Shown piece by piece: positions 46,005 through 57,200 of a stretch of DNA of 64,000 nucleotides (position 1 is its first letter; each line of letters opens with the position of its first letter). The stretch spans positions 229,329,127-229,393,126 of the forward strand of contig OV884056.1 in the NCBI GenBank assembly GCA_930367215.1, written 5' to 3'. The stretch comes from Pollenia angustigena. Its lineage: Eukaryota; Arthropoda; Insecta; Diptera; Polleniidae. The position numbers and the translations under genes were made by a program. The notes beneath the pieces are model-generated. The model saw only the letters and a program-made list of their open reading frames with translations, did no database searches and was not told the origin of the DNA.

Positions 46005-48492
46005 GTACTTGATATACTGTTTAGGTCTTTATAGCGCAGTTTGGGGTCATTATACAGTTCTGAATATTTGTACAATCATAGTATACGTAAGTAGACATAG
46101 CAAGTGTTGATTTTTGCATCTAACTCAAGGTTTTCACTTGTGGCACTTGTGGCTTTTTTGCTTTTCAGCCCCTTAATTAAAAACTTTAAACAGCAGTACC
46201 CAAGCATTCAAAAATTGTTGGTGCGTATGGTTAGTTCATTTGATTGCATTTTTTACTTTTAACTGGTTTTAACAATCGTGTTACTTTTTCAAGAACCCTT
46301 TTCAAAATCAATATTTTTTTTTTAGTGAATGTACAAAATAATGCAAGTTTGAATCTGGCAAGCCAAGTTTTGTTGTACCCTAGGGGTACAATAACAAACA
46401 TCAGACTTGTCACGTGACAGTGTAAAAGTGTTAAGAGCCGGTCCTAAGGGGTCTTGCCAATTTAACATGGCGATGTCTTAGGATAGCGTAAATTGTTTTG
46501 ACACTTTGTAATAGGATATGCTCAATATCGTTTAATGTAATGCCTGTCTCAGATATTGTCGTGTTGTTAATGTCATGTTAATGTCATGTAAAAGAACCAG
46601 ATAGAATGTGCCACTACCCGAAAAAAAAATCCAATCAAATGACTAGTTTTTATCTTTCTTCTGGAGTAACTACATTTTGAACACATTATCACCAGTTAAG
46701 TGATATGTCTTGTTTTCATCGATCAGAGATCGTTCCATTCTACTATAGTATTGTGTTAACTTGTCAAGCGATCAGTGCATTTAGAACAATAACCACCTAT
46801 TTCTTGCTGCGATCTTTATTTATTTGTCGAATACGAAGTTTAAATTTTATGTTGTTTTAGTTAAAAATTGCTATGCATAATTGTATATCAAATTCGCTGT
46901 ACGGTATTATCTAGAAATAGAATTTTAATTGTTGCGCCTTAAAGCAGACTTTAGATTTAGATGTATAAAAGTTATTTTATAATACATAATTAGTATAGGA
47001 AGGTTCAATACACCTGTAGAAAAGTTTGTAAGCCATAAACAAAGCTTGACACATAAATGCTTAGCTCAGTTTAATTTGAGTCATAAAGCGGTCTAGTTCG
47101 TTTCTAACAGAAGTGGATAAATTTTGTAAATCTTAAAATTAAGTAATTGATTACAAAAAAGTTTGTTGGGCTGAATAAGTGAATGTATTAATTTGCATTT
47201 GAAATTAAGAGAACTTAAACCTTTTATTAAGAGAATAAATTGAAACATGATAACGTTGTTTTATATTAAACAATTTTATATTTTAACTAAAGTTTTAATA
47301 AAGTAGAAACTCTATAGCGATCACGTATTTTTAGTAATACTGTATCAATTTGTTGTCTTAGAAAATACTGAATTTATTTATAAACAATGTCCAGCTTAAG
47401 TTGCAAATTCATTTATACAATAGTTTTATAACCATTTTTAAGAAATATATGTGACACATCCAATAAAGACTCTAGCTCCGGTTGCGTCTTTCAGCCATTG
47501 AAAATATTCCTTTCTCTTCTTTTCCTGAATTACTAGTAATTCTTGCAGACTGTAAATTGTATATACAAAAATATCTTACAACCCAACTTAGTCATAAAAA
47601 TAGAAAATCCTATTTCATTAACTCATAATAAAACAACAAGGAATAAACTTTTTACTAGAAAATTAAAAGAGCAAGAAATAACTAAAATATACTACAGCTA
47701 AAACTATAATAAAATTTTATTATTGTGTTCATTACACGTGTGCTTGTGTTCGGCAATGTACATAAATATTCATGTACAAGTGTATTTATTTTTATTGCCT
47801 ACTATTAGGCTAAGTAGTAAAATAGTAACTATATCGGCAAAATAACATACATATGCTTAAATGGATGCAATCACACATATACACATACATACATTTTTAC
47901 CTATAATAAAATGACGTCATTAAGCTTTAGATGTTTTATGTGATTACAAATGTGTCTTTGTTGTTTAAATGGTTACATTTAGTTGTTGTTAATGTTTGAG
48001 ATTTCTTATGTTTTGTTTTTGCTTTTTTTCTTAATATAACAGAAAGAAGAAAAAGCCCCGCAAGAAATAAAAATAAACAATTTAATGCTTAACTAGATTT
48101 TGTTATAAAAAAGGTGTTTTCTTTAGACTTATACCGGTGCTATTTAGCAGCTTTTTGTAAGAGTATGTGCGTAATCTTTGAAGTTCGTCATATTCGATGG
48201 CATTTCATAAGGCACTCTAAACACGTTTTTTATTTAGCTTAATTTTCTTTTGAACATTGTGTTTATTTATTTAGTAAACAAGGTACTCTGGCTTACTTTT
48301 TATTCTCATCTAAATATAAACTTTATTTAGTGTGTCCAATTTTAAATCACACTTCGTTAAAATGTCAGAGGACAGTTTCCATGAAGACTTTTTTGTGAAT
48401 GTGGGTTTATTTTTATTTATATTCCTAATTTGATTAAAGCTTAATTTTGTTATTGTTGTCATTATTGTTTTAAGATAAATAACATTGCAATA
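46005..48492. other. A+T-rich DNA with a dispersed repeat and CATA microsatellite
   Basis: 46430-46800 is the inverted partner of 34630-34960. (CATA/CACATA)n lies near 47870-47895. A short frame at 48361-48400 (MSEDSFHEDFFVN) followed by GTGGGT could be a first exon but is too short to support. Confidence 0.4.
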
Positions 48493-48494
48493 TA

Positions 48495-48845
48495 CAGGGT
48501 GGCGCGGAATGAACTATATGACTTATAACTTTTTTATGCAATTAGTTAATAATTACTTTTTTTAAAATACAGTGTTTTATTTGAACTTTTTTTTCAATTA
48601 AGTTTGAAAAATGATTTCCTGTAAGTGATGTCCAGTTTCTGCTTCGCATACACGTGCTCTTTTGAACATATTTTCCATTAGTTTTTGCAAAATTTTGGCT
48701 GTTATAATTTGTCTCCCTTTAAATAGTTATTCATAATAAATTCTTCAAGTCTTCTTCACAAAATGCTGAAAAAAAACAAAGAAAAATTAGTAATTGAAAA
48801 AGTTATGAGAAATTCATACCATATAGCTCTTTCTACGCCACCCTG
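48495..48845. repeat. MITE with cagggtggcg ends, TA-flanked
   Basis: 'cagggtggcgcggaatgaac' on the left pairs with the reverse-complemented right end 'cagggtggcgtagaaagag'. TA flanks both ends, which suits Tc1/mariner mobilisation. A piece with 'agggtggcgtaaaatgtgct' occurs at about 30048. Non-coding. Confidence 0.8.
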
Positions 48846-49347
48846 TACATATCGCAAACTTAATCAGAAATAGGCAAATCTTAGAATTTATCAAAATCGT
48901 GTTTTTTCATAAACCAGTTTACAAGTCAATACTTTAGCGCCACCGAATTTCGTTTGCGTCACTGTCTTCTTTAACATTTGTGAAACTCAATTTGATTATA
49001 AAATTGCAACCATGTTTTAAAGACATTTTCGAAACATTTTGAATTTTTGGTTGTACCTGTTTATGATTTTCAGCCTGGCCCCTGATGCCGACCGCTATGG
49101 TTCGCTTAAATTTTCAAAAACAAACTGCTGATTTGTGGCCTACCAACAATTTCAGCCACTCGCGGCCCAAAACGCGAACAAAACTACCTTAAAGGAAAGG
49201 ACATAAGCTTTTTTTTTGAGCAAAAAGAAACATTTTTGCTTAAAAAAAGTGTAAAATTTAAAAAAAATATTTAATAAAACAAAAATTTTTTTTTTCAAAA
49301 GTTTGATAAAATAGCTATCTAAGCTACTTGGGACAAATTTTGCTTAA

Positions 49348-49775
49348 CCCTTCTGCACTCCTTGGTTTTCAAACGCAAAATTTGTCCCTTTTAATATAAG
49401 ATATGGACGTGAAACTTCAATTTATCCATTACAGGGACAAAAATTATAAATTTAAAAGAAAATAATAAAATTTTAGTTTTTCCTTCCCCCTCCAAAAAAC
49501 ACGATTTACACACATTTAATATCCTTTGGGTCAATATGACCCAACATGCGATATTGCAAGTTTAATTCCACTTTAAAATTTGTTTTCTATTGAATTGAGT
49601 TCATTTTCATTCAGAATCATCGATCAATAATTTTTTCGGTCAAATAATAAAAAAAAAATAGAATCGCTTTTGTTTTTATTACACTTAAATATGAAATGCT
49701 GTTAACATTTTATTGTTGGGTCATATTGACCCAAAGGATCATAGGAAGGGCACATATCCAAGGGATGCAGAAGGG
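49348..49775. mobile_element. piggyBac-type MITE, TTAA-flanked, 428 bp
   Basis: TTAA lies at 49344-49347 and 49776-49779. The left end is CCCTTCTGCACTCCTTGG and the reverse-complemented right end is CCCTTCTGCATCCCTTGG. Subterminal palindromes 'tgggtcaatatgaccca' near 49529 and 'tgggtcatattgaccca' near 49719 mirror each other. No coding sequence. Confidence 0.88.
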
Positions 49776-50582
49776 TTAAACCAATAGGCAATAAGTTACA
49801 TGGATGAGAAAGAACACCTGTATGGCCAAAATGTCATATGACCCTCTCTAACTCAGAAACTTTTAGGCCGATCGATCTTGTTGAATAGGACTAACTATAG
49901 GAAATAGGAAGACATCTATTCAAAAATTGGGTCACTTGACATGAAATCTCCCATATACATATCGTTACCTAAAACGCAAAACGCCCTTTTTAACATTTTA
50001 AAAATTTTACAGGAGAAGGAAAAAACTATTAGAAATGTTATATGATAAACTGTTTATTATTTATTTTTCTTCTATTTTTCTTGTAAAAGCTACCAGTTGT
50101 TTTGACAATTGACAATGCTGCATATTATGCAGACTGTTAGTAAGCTCTTTTAGCAGGGTTTGTTTTTTGGTCAAAAAATTCCATAATTTATTGTGGACAT
50201 TTAGGTTAATGCAATACATAAGAATTGATGAAAAATCAATTTTAAATTTTTGGTTAGTTAGGGCCTTTTGAGTTTTAAGAGACAATATATTTGCATTTTA
50301 ACTATTCATTAAAATTAGTTTTATTTGTCGGCAAAATATAATAAATATTCTTGTAAAATTTGGTTTAAATGACACCAAGTTAACTTAAGTTTGAATAAAC
50401 TATTTGCTTTTCAGCAATAGAATCGGATGATTGTAATTTTAATAAATCATTTTCTCGACATTCTGTGTCTATTTTAATGAAAATTATATAGATTGAATTT
50501 AAATAAGAGTACACTATTCGGTCTTATAAAAGTTTTAAGAACACAATTGGGTTGCAAAACAATAATAAAATTAAAAAACATA

Positions 50583-50727
50583 TGTGGTGTTTATAGAACA
50601 CGAGCGCCTTACTCGTCCGTTCAACTTACATTTAAAACAAAAACAAAAACAAAATTTCGAAATTTGTTTTTGTTTTAAATGTAATTTTAACGGACGAGTA
50701 AGGTGCTCGTGTTCTATAAACTACACA
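50583..50727. repeat. Long near-perfect hairpin (~70-nt arms)
   Basis: 'gtttatagaacacgagcgcc' onwards on the left is matched by 'ggtgctcgtgttctataaac' on the right. Pairing continues through 'ttactcgtccgtt' and 'acatttaaaacaaaaac' to an almost loop-less centre 'aaatttcgaaattt'. The frames at 50493-50811 simply cross it. Confidence 0.85.
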
Positions 50728-51462
50728 ATATTAAAAAAAATAAATGCATTCATGCATTATGTACACTTCTGGAAAAACAATAACAAAAACAACACTATTT
50801 TATATTCATAAATCTAAAGACAAAATAAAGGCAAACTGCGTACTTGGTTTTTCTTTTTTTTTTTTTTTTTTTTAAAGGAATGTACATCATGTACATGTGT
50901 CCCAAATTTTTTTTTTTTTTTGTCAGAGGCTCAAGCTTAATTTGAAAGCTTATAGGGTCCAGTATTTTTTAATTTTTTTTAAGATTTTTAGGAAGAGGTT
51001 TAGAGGTCGCGCAAATCAAGTCTTTGTTTAAAATCTGGTTTTTCGGCCTTTTTTCAAACTTGACTCACAACTTTGTCAATAACCACGTTCATTTAATTTT
51101 TTGACCGAATATTTTTTGAAAGAAAATTTCCCAAACTTTATTTCCGTATGCAAAAACTTTAAGTTCCGGCAATATTTTTGTCCATTACGATTCTACATAT
51201 AAAGTATTTTTGTTATTTTTTAACAAATTCTGTAAAAAACGGTTTATTACTTTTTAAATTTATATGAAAGGTATAAAAACTTGTGCCGCGATTTTGAATA
51301 CCGATAAGTTCTTAACAATTAAGGAAAACAAAAATGGAATTTTGTCCTACAGTTTCCGAGTTACACTATTTTTATGGTTTGTACCTTCAAAATGGTGATA
51401 CTATTTTCGTTATAATTATTATTCTATATTTCCATTAATTTTTATAGTTACGTTTTAACTTC

Positions 51463-52037
51463 AAAAGATTTTGTTATTCGTGCTTAATTCCCAGTTTTTA
51501 TTCTTGACAAAAAACACTTGAAATTTATTGTTGACGGGATAAGCTATTCCTATGCGCATTTCACTGGTTTTTTTGTATTCCCGAAAATTGAAATTACTTT
51601 TTGATAATAAACAGGCAAGTGCACGGCCTAAAAAACACTTAATTGACAACATCTTTTGTAAGTTGTTGTTGTTTTTGTTTTGTTTTTCTTAACCTACTTT
51701 CAACTACAATTAATGTTGAGAGAATTTCAACTAATTGTAGTGGGGAATGTAAGATGAGGTAAACCCACTGTTGTTTATTGTTGATGTGTTTTGTTTAAAC
51801 TTTGATATTATTACCAGTAGAACTGTTGCTATAATTCTTATACGTTTAACAGTTTTATTTGGTTTAATATCTTTAGTTTGTCTAAAATCTTTATGGATGA
51901 AGTTTCCTGATGATCTGGCCTAAGCAACCAGTGAAATGCATAGGAATAGCTAATCCCATCAACAATAAATTTAAAGGGTTTTTTGTCAAGAATAAAAACT
52001 GGGAATTAAGCACGAATAACAAAATCTTTTGAAATTA
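51463..52037. mobile_element. Nested foldback containing the 30-kb repeat
   Basis: The left arm 'gattttgttattcgtgctta' + 'attcccag' is the reverse complement of the right end near 52010-52037, continuing through 'ctattcctatgcgcatttca'. The body (51638-52040) matches 30267-30660 closely. 'tgtattcccgaaaattgaaa' occurs both after the left arm (51575) and after the right arm (52044). Confidence 0.65.
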
Positions 52038-52289
52038 AAATTTTGTATTCCCGAAAATTGAAATTACTTTTTGATAAAGTTACGCTTTTTAACTGTCATT
52101 AACTTCTGACATTTATTGATCTAAACCGTTACACGCTGTCAATCGGGCTCGCTGTATAATAAAAATTATATATTCTTTGAAAATATGCATTTTCCGAAAC
52201 CAGTTGCATTCTTATATAGACAAATCAACAGTTGATGCCTTGCTTGAATTTAGTACATTTATTTTAAGAATAAAATCAAATATTGGTAC

Positions 52290-52841
52290 CTCTGCCAGTG
52301 TCCTCGATACGCTCCTCTCAATGATCTGAGCCTATTAAAGGAATTGGATAGTTATAAAATTATTAATAAACCAGTTGCAAAAGCCTCGCTTAAAACTTTT
52401 CTAGGTCGTCAGTGGTACTTAACTCCGAAATTGGCTGCCTCAGCGTTTTTTGATGAACGTATCGACACCAAAACTTTGCGCTTAATGACAAAAAAACTTG
52501 CAGATACTCCATGCAGCGGTTATGAAGTAGCAAATGTAACTTTAACAGAAGAAAACTTTAGAAATAAAGAAATTCAGCAATTCATTTCAAAAGCCAGTAT
52601 AACTTTTTTTGAAGCTTGCAATATTTCAATCGATTTTTCATAAATAGATCCAGAGAATTTGAAAGCCAACAAGTCATTTCAAGAGGCAAAGAAAAAAGTT
52701 CAAAAATTACAAGTAGTAAATGATGTGGCAGAACGAGGTGTGGCTTTGGCTAATACTTATATTAATGTCACAACTTCTGAAACTGATTACCAGAACTTGT
52801 TGCAAGGTATAGAACTAAATCGCAAGAACCTCAATAAATGA
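52290..52841 (+). pseudogene. C-terminal part of an uncharacterised transposase-like protein
   Basis: A single frame runs from about 52311 with one in-frame TAA at 52641. It reads APLNDLSLLKELDSYKIINK, then RQWYLTPKLAASAFFDERID, later KLQVVNDVAERGVALANTY, and ends ELNRKNLNK-stop. I recognise the arrangement (a W/YL..L..L.FFD block, then VVNDVAERGVAL about 130 residues later, near the C-terminus) from a large set of unnamed repeat-associated proteins in arthropods. It lies inside the long-TIR element, so it is probably the remnant of that element's own transposase. The N-terminal catalytic half is missing, probably replaced or displaced by the nested foldback at 51463-52037. Function is inferred from context only. 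Confidence 0.65.
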
Positions 52842-53784
52842 TTTTTCACAGAGCAAAAGAAAAGTTTTTTTTTGTTGATTGGGTACTGAGTATAAAGATA
52901 AAAACGGGTATAACTCAGCAACGGTAGGAACAAATTAAAAATTGTTAATTCATATTAATTAGAATTAATTTGTCTTTCAAACTGCATCATTAGTTTTTCC
53001 ACTTCTATTTAAACTAAAAAAGTTGTAAAGCGTTATTACAAAATTTTTGACAAAATATCTAAATGAGTAAACTCATCACCAAAACTTATATTTTTTTCAC
53101 ACAGGTATAAAGCTTTAATACTTTTCTTTAAAACTATTTCCTCAGGAGTGAAGAAACTCGTGGTATTAAGCAAGTTATGAGTGAAGTTAAAAAAAGGGCC
53201 GAAAACTCCATTTGCGCGACCTCTAAACCTATTCCGAAAATTCTTAAAAAAAAATCAAAAATACTTTACCCTATAAGCTTTTTAATTTTAATTGAGCACC
53301 TATGAAAATCAGAAAGGAAAAAATTTTTGGGACACTTTTCAAGAATTTATAATTTAAAATATTTTTGTTTTAAATATTAGTATCTAATATTTTTGAGCTA
53401 CCGAGCTTGCTCAAAAATATTAAATATAAATATAAACTCTTTGTAGAATTTAATAAAAATATTTTCATCAGTACTCCTGCATAAAAATTAAAAGAAAAAT
53501 ATCATATTAAAAATATATTCTTGGAGTTTCTGCCAAACAAAAAATGCTGATACGCGGTATTATTGGACTTTTTTGTAACTCACAGTCAGTTTAACCTAAA
53601 AGATTTGTTAACTTAAAAAATCTTATTACTTTTATATTTATTTTTTTGTTGAGTATTTAATAATGCAAAAAAAAAATTAAAAAGCGATTCAATCATTAAA
53701 TCCATAAAATCGAGCAAACATTTTATTGATTTTGCATCTGTCACCAAATTGTATATTTTTATTTTATCAGAAAATTGTGAGATT

Positions 53785-54360
53785 TATAGTCGTTCAAGCC
53801 CATTCATATGATACCCTACACCACAGTATATACAAAAAATGTTCGCTAGTGTACGCTATTTGAAACTAATGGAGTTAAGATTCATGTAAAAGTTTTTTGT
53901 GCCAAATATTATTATTTAGACATCTTCATTTTTATGAGATTTTGGGATGGGGTTTCTATGGGACCTATGGTTGATTTTGGACCTACCTGGAAAAATTTTG
54001 TAATGACATGGTATCTATTTTCGGGAGCTTTGGTCAAATATGAACCGATTCCAATAAAATTTGGTAAGATGATCTTGATTGCAATGAATTAATTTAAGAT
54101 CAAATTTAATCGAAATACCAACATTATGAGATGGTTCATGGCCACAAAGGCCCTATATGGACCGAAATTCAATAGTCTAAGTCCTTGTGCATAACGTTTA
54201 CAAGGACAGCCAGCCAGACAGCCGACCAGACAGCTAGCCTGCCAGCCAGATGGACGCACATCTTTAATTCGACTCAGAAAGTGATTCTGAGCCGATCGGT
54301 ATACTTAGAGTGCTTCAAATATTAGCAAAAATGCATAATGCTTTATTGTGGTGTGGGTAT
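53785..54360 (+). repeat. Dispersed repeat family A, long copy
   Basis: It opens 'tatagtcgttcaagcc' then 'gataccctacaccacagta' and ends 'tattgtggtgtgggtata', the inverted counterpart of the opening. It carries 'gaccgattccaataaaattt' and 'gactcagaaagtgattctga' as in the other copies. Confidence 0.7.
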
Positions 54361-54899
54361 AACACCGTGTCACAAATTTTCAACAAAGACGTGACCAAAT
54401 GAATCTGCAACCTTATCTTTATTAAAACTTCTCCGCTGAATCCGAATATGATCGGAATAGTCTAAAGTAGATTCGTTTTCGAGATATTGCAAATAGCCCT
54501 TTTTGCGTATTAAAAAAGGTGATGTCACTTTAACAAAAGTATTTTCGAAAATATTTTATGGATTATTATTTCTTTTTTTTTTTATTGAAAGATAATTGAA
54601 TTTATAAAACAACCATCGGCCGTTTGTAAAAATTGTTCAAGAAATAATTGAGTTGCAGTTATATTTTGCAATTTCGCTCTTTTATCGCTCTTTTTACAAC
54701 GTTAGTTTGTTTTTGATACGAACATTTTGTGCCCAATAGGATCTAGATCGGTGCAAAAATGACAAAGTTACAGAAGATTTATTCTATTATCTCACAATTC
54801 GATTTTTATCAAATAAAAACAACAAATATTAAAAATAGCTTAAAATTGTGGAATTGATTTGCCTATTTTGCTTATTTTCTGCCTTTCGCACAAGGAACC

Positions 54900-55290
54900 A
54901 AAAATAGTCCACTCGCCTCATCATGCGCCCCTCGACACCGAATTCCGGTCACTTTCATCGCCAATTCTATTTCGGAAGAATTTTAAGTGCAGCAGGTGTA
55001 TTTTTAAAGACATAGTAAAAAAATTAATGTTAATTCCAAAAAATAAATAAAAAAAAAATCTTGTTAAAAATTGTAACAATGTTCTCATAGTTTTTTCACA
55101 ACTCATTAATGATGTTTCATCATTTGGGCTCTTGAAATTCTGCAGAAAGCTTGATACAACCAAACCAAATGTCTTCCAATCCTTTGACTCATCTTCTGAT
55201 AAAATCGAATCAAATTTGGAATCTTTCAGTAGCTGTGAAATTTTTTGGTCCCACAAAAACCCCTTCCTTAATGTTGGCATCTGATACGTT
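54900..55290 (-). pseudogene. Uncharacterised transposase-like protein, C-terminal segment
   Basis: The minus-strand frames read ISQLLKDSKFDSILSEDESK, then DWKTFGLVVSSFLQNFKSPN, and after a frameshift MSLKIHLLHLKFFRNRIGDE then SDRN. I recognise the order (QxxxLLKD, LS..E..AW..F..VV..FLGN.K, MS.KIHFLHSHLD.FPEN.GD.S) from an unnamed family common in insect and cnidarian genomes as multicopy genes. A transposon origin is likely but not proven. The frame is cut at 55292 by the inserted element; its upstream part resumes at 57004-57198. Confidence 0.68.
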
Positions 55291-55291
55291 G
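55287..55291. repeat. 5-bp target duplication CGTTG, left copy
   Basis: CGTTG is repeated at 56979-56983 on the other side of the inserted element. Confidence 0.7.
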
Positions 55292-56978
55292 CACAGAGGG
55301 GTGAAATCGTAAAAAATGGATATTAATTGAAAAATGAAAGTTTGTTTTTTTGAAAAATATTTAGTAACCGATTACAGTATATAAAATTCTACATCACTAC
55401 TGAAAATTTCAATGTCATATGATGTTTACTTGTCAAGCTGCATTGTATTAAAGTTAAGTAATTTTTAAGTTATTCGCGCACAATAGTGTTAATTGAAATT
55501 CGGTATATTTCGACGATTAATATATAGTTTTTGCAAGTCAAAAGTAATACTTTTACTATGGAATCTTCAACCTCAGGTATTTTAGCGTTGTTCTAAAAAT
55601 AATTGTTTTAACAAAAGTTGTGTAGAAGTATTTTTAAAATTTTGTTTAAAATATGTCTCCATTTTGGCTATTTTCAAAATATTCGTGGATATTTAAATAT
55701 GAATGGTGTAAGTTGGCGTTATAATATTAATTTGTTAAGAAACTACAGTTCCTAGGCTTTTATATTCAGTAATAACATGTTGCGCGTTTTTGCGCGAAAT
55801 TTTTTAAATTAATTAATTGTGAAAATAGTCACTCAAGCAAAGAACACCAGTTCTATATTTTGTTTGCTTTGTCTTCGTTTTCGTTGTTATAATTGTTGTT
55901 TTTGTATTTTGTGTTACAAAAATTTTGTTAGAAAAATATAGAGTTTTTGTTCACAATATCGAGCGGTATTCAGAAGTATCAGTGGTTAAACATGCCTCCA
56001 ACCTTGCATAAGTTTTTAATACATGGCCCAGTATCATTTCGCACGCGCTATTATCGATCGGTGAACTGTCTGAGGAAGCCCATGAAGCCCGAAACAAAGA
56101 TTTTAAAAACTTCAGAGAACATTTTTCTCGCAAATGAAGTCGGTAGGATTGCAATCAAGACATATTAAATAGGTTCCTACTAAGTTCAGATCCAATCCTA
56201 TCTGGTAAAACACAATTGCCCAAAAAAAAATTCCACCAACTTCCAAAATCTGTAGTAGATCTACTAGTTTCGCCTTCAGTTTTGACGAACGTGGCACCAG
56301 AAGGCACAAATTATGATACAGATGACGACGGGCATATTTTTTAAAATAGCAGGTCAAAAACACATGCCTTATAATAAATGTATACAAGCTATCACCAGAC
56401 ACATCCGTACACAATCGAACAATTTAAATATCTGCTTTGAGTCCCGAATTTAGTTACAAATATGATAGAATAATTCCCAATTCGTTTACGTAATTATATT
56501 AAAAATAAATTGATTACTATGGAAAAATTTTATTTCTTTTTTTTTCAAAAAACAAAAAAAAAATCCGACTGAGCCAGAGCTATTTTTAAAAGGGGGCGTG
56601 GCACCACCCTATTCCACCTTGGATATAATTCATACTGTTAGATCAACATATAAACCAAATCTTATCTTCATACCTTTGATGGTTCATGAGATATATCCGT
56701 TCTAAGTTTCAGGTTATATGGGCGGTGTCACGCCCCTTTATCCAATCATAACCAAGTATATCCAAGAACTATTAGCAGGTCAAAGTTTCATGGCAATCGG
56801 TCTATTGTTATGGCAGCTAGAGCGATTTTTAATAGGGGGAGTGGCACCGCCCACTTTTCCAAAAGATGTGTAGCATATGTCACTCAGTGGTAACGTAGCA
56901 TTCAAATAGTGAAAGAATTTTTAAAATTGGATAAGTAGTTTAATTAATCTCCATTTTTTGCGATTTCACCCCTCTGTG
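55292..56978 (+). mobile_element. Inserted TIR transposon, 1687 bp, cacagagggg ends
   Basis: The left end reads cacagaggggtgaaatcg and continues 'taaaaaatgga'. The reverse-complemented right end is cacagaggggtgaaatcg and continues 'caaaaaatgga', giving at least 28 bp of TIR with one difference. CGTTG flanks both sides. It carries a transposase-like remnant (55975-56345, plus strand) and 'gggcgtggcacc'-type subrepeats at 56590-56860. Removing the element together with one CGTTG rejoins the interrupted minus-strand frame. Confidence 0.85.
55975..56345 (+). pseudogene. Transposase-like remnant inside the inserted element
   Basis: The frames read MPPTLHKFLIHGPVS, then (frame change) ALLSIGELSEEAHEARNKDF and KNFREHFSRK, then a stop, then DCNQDILNRFLLSSDPIL. 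This is the C-terminal pattern (MP.T.HK.LIHG, L.IG.LSEEA.EARNKDFR..RE..SRK, LL.SDP) of another unnamed multicopy family in arthropods. The N-terminal part is absent, so the element is non-autonomous. The strand is opposite to the interrupted host frame. Confidence 0.7.
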
Positions 56979-57003
56979 CGTTGCGAGAAACGATTTTCCG
57001 GTT

Positions 57004-57200
57004 TTAAAATGCGGCAGAGTTTCCTCTTTTTAGCAAGCTTTGACGAAATTTTTGATATATAACGGTGACAAAATAATGTTTTCCATTTACCAGAGCTTTG
57101 TATATGACATAATCTTGGCGAAGCGTAAAATTTACTCTATCCTGCCAATCTGTTTGGGCATAGTGTTCACGTTGCGCCCGGCTGTCCCATTTGCACAAAA
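57004..57200 (-). pseudogene. Uncharacterised transposase-like protein, upstream segment
   Basis: The minus-strand frame begins CKWDSRAQREHYAQTDWQDR with downstream frames degenerate. CxWDSRA..xHY...W..R is a characteristic block of the same unnamed family as 54900-55290 and lies upstream of it in those proteins. Together the two segments show one gene interrupted at 55292-56978. Confidence 0.62.

Larger units (their letters stand above)
50897..53335. mobile_element. Long-TIR DNA transposon, ~2.4 kb, decayed
   Basis: The left arm from 50897 opens gtgtcccaaatttttt and includes 'agcttatagggtccagtatt' and 'gaggtttagaggtcgcgcaa'. The reverse-complemented right arm from 53335 opens gtgtcccaaaaatttttt with the same blocks in order, continuing to 'actcataacttgctta' against 'actcacaactttgtca'. 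The arms are about 180-190 bp. The element encloses a transposase-like pseudogene (52290-52841) and a nested foldback (51463-52037). Confidence 0.75.

Noticed and set aside
48361..48402. First coding exon MSEDSFHEDFFVN before GTGGGT
   Set aside because: Too short, and the splice-donor match is poor; no downstream exon is recognised.
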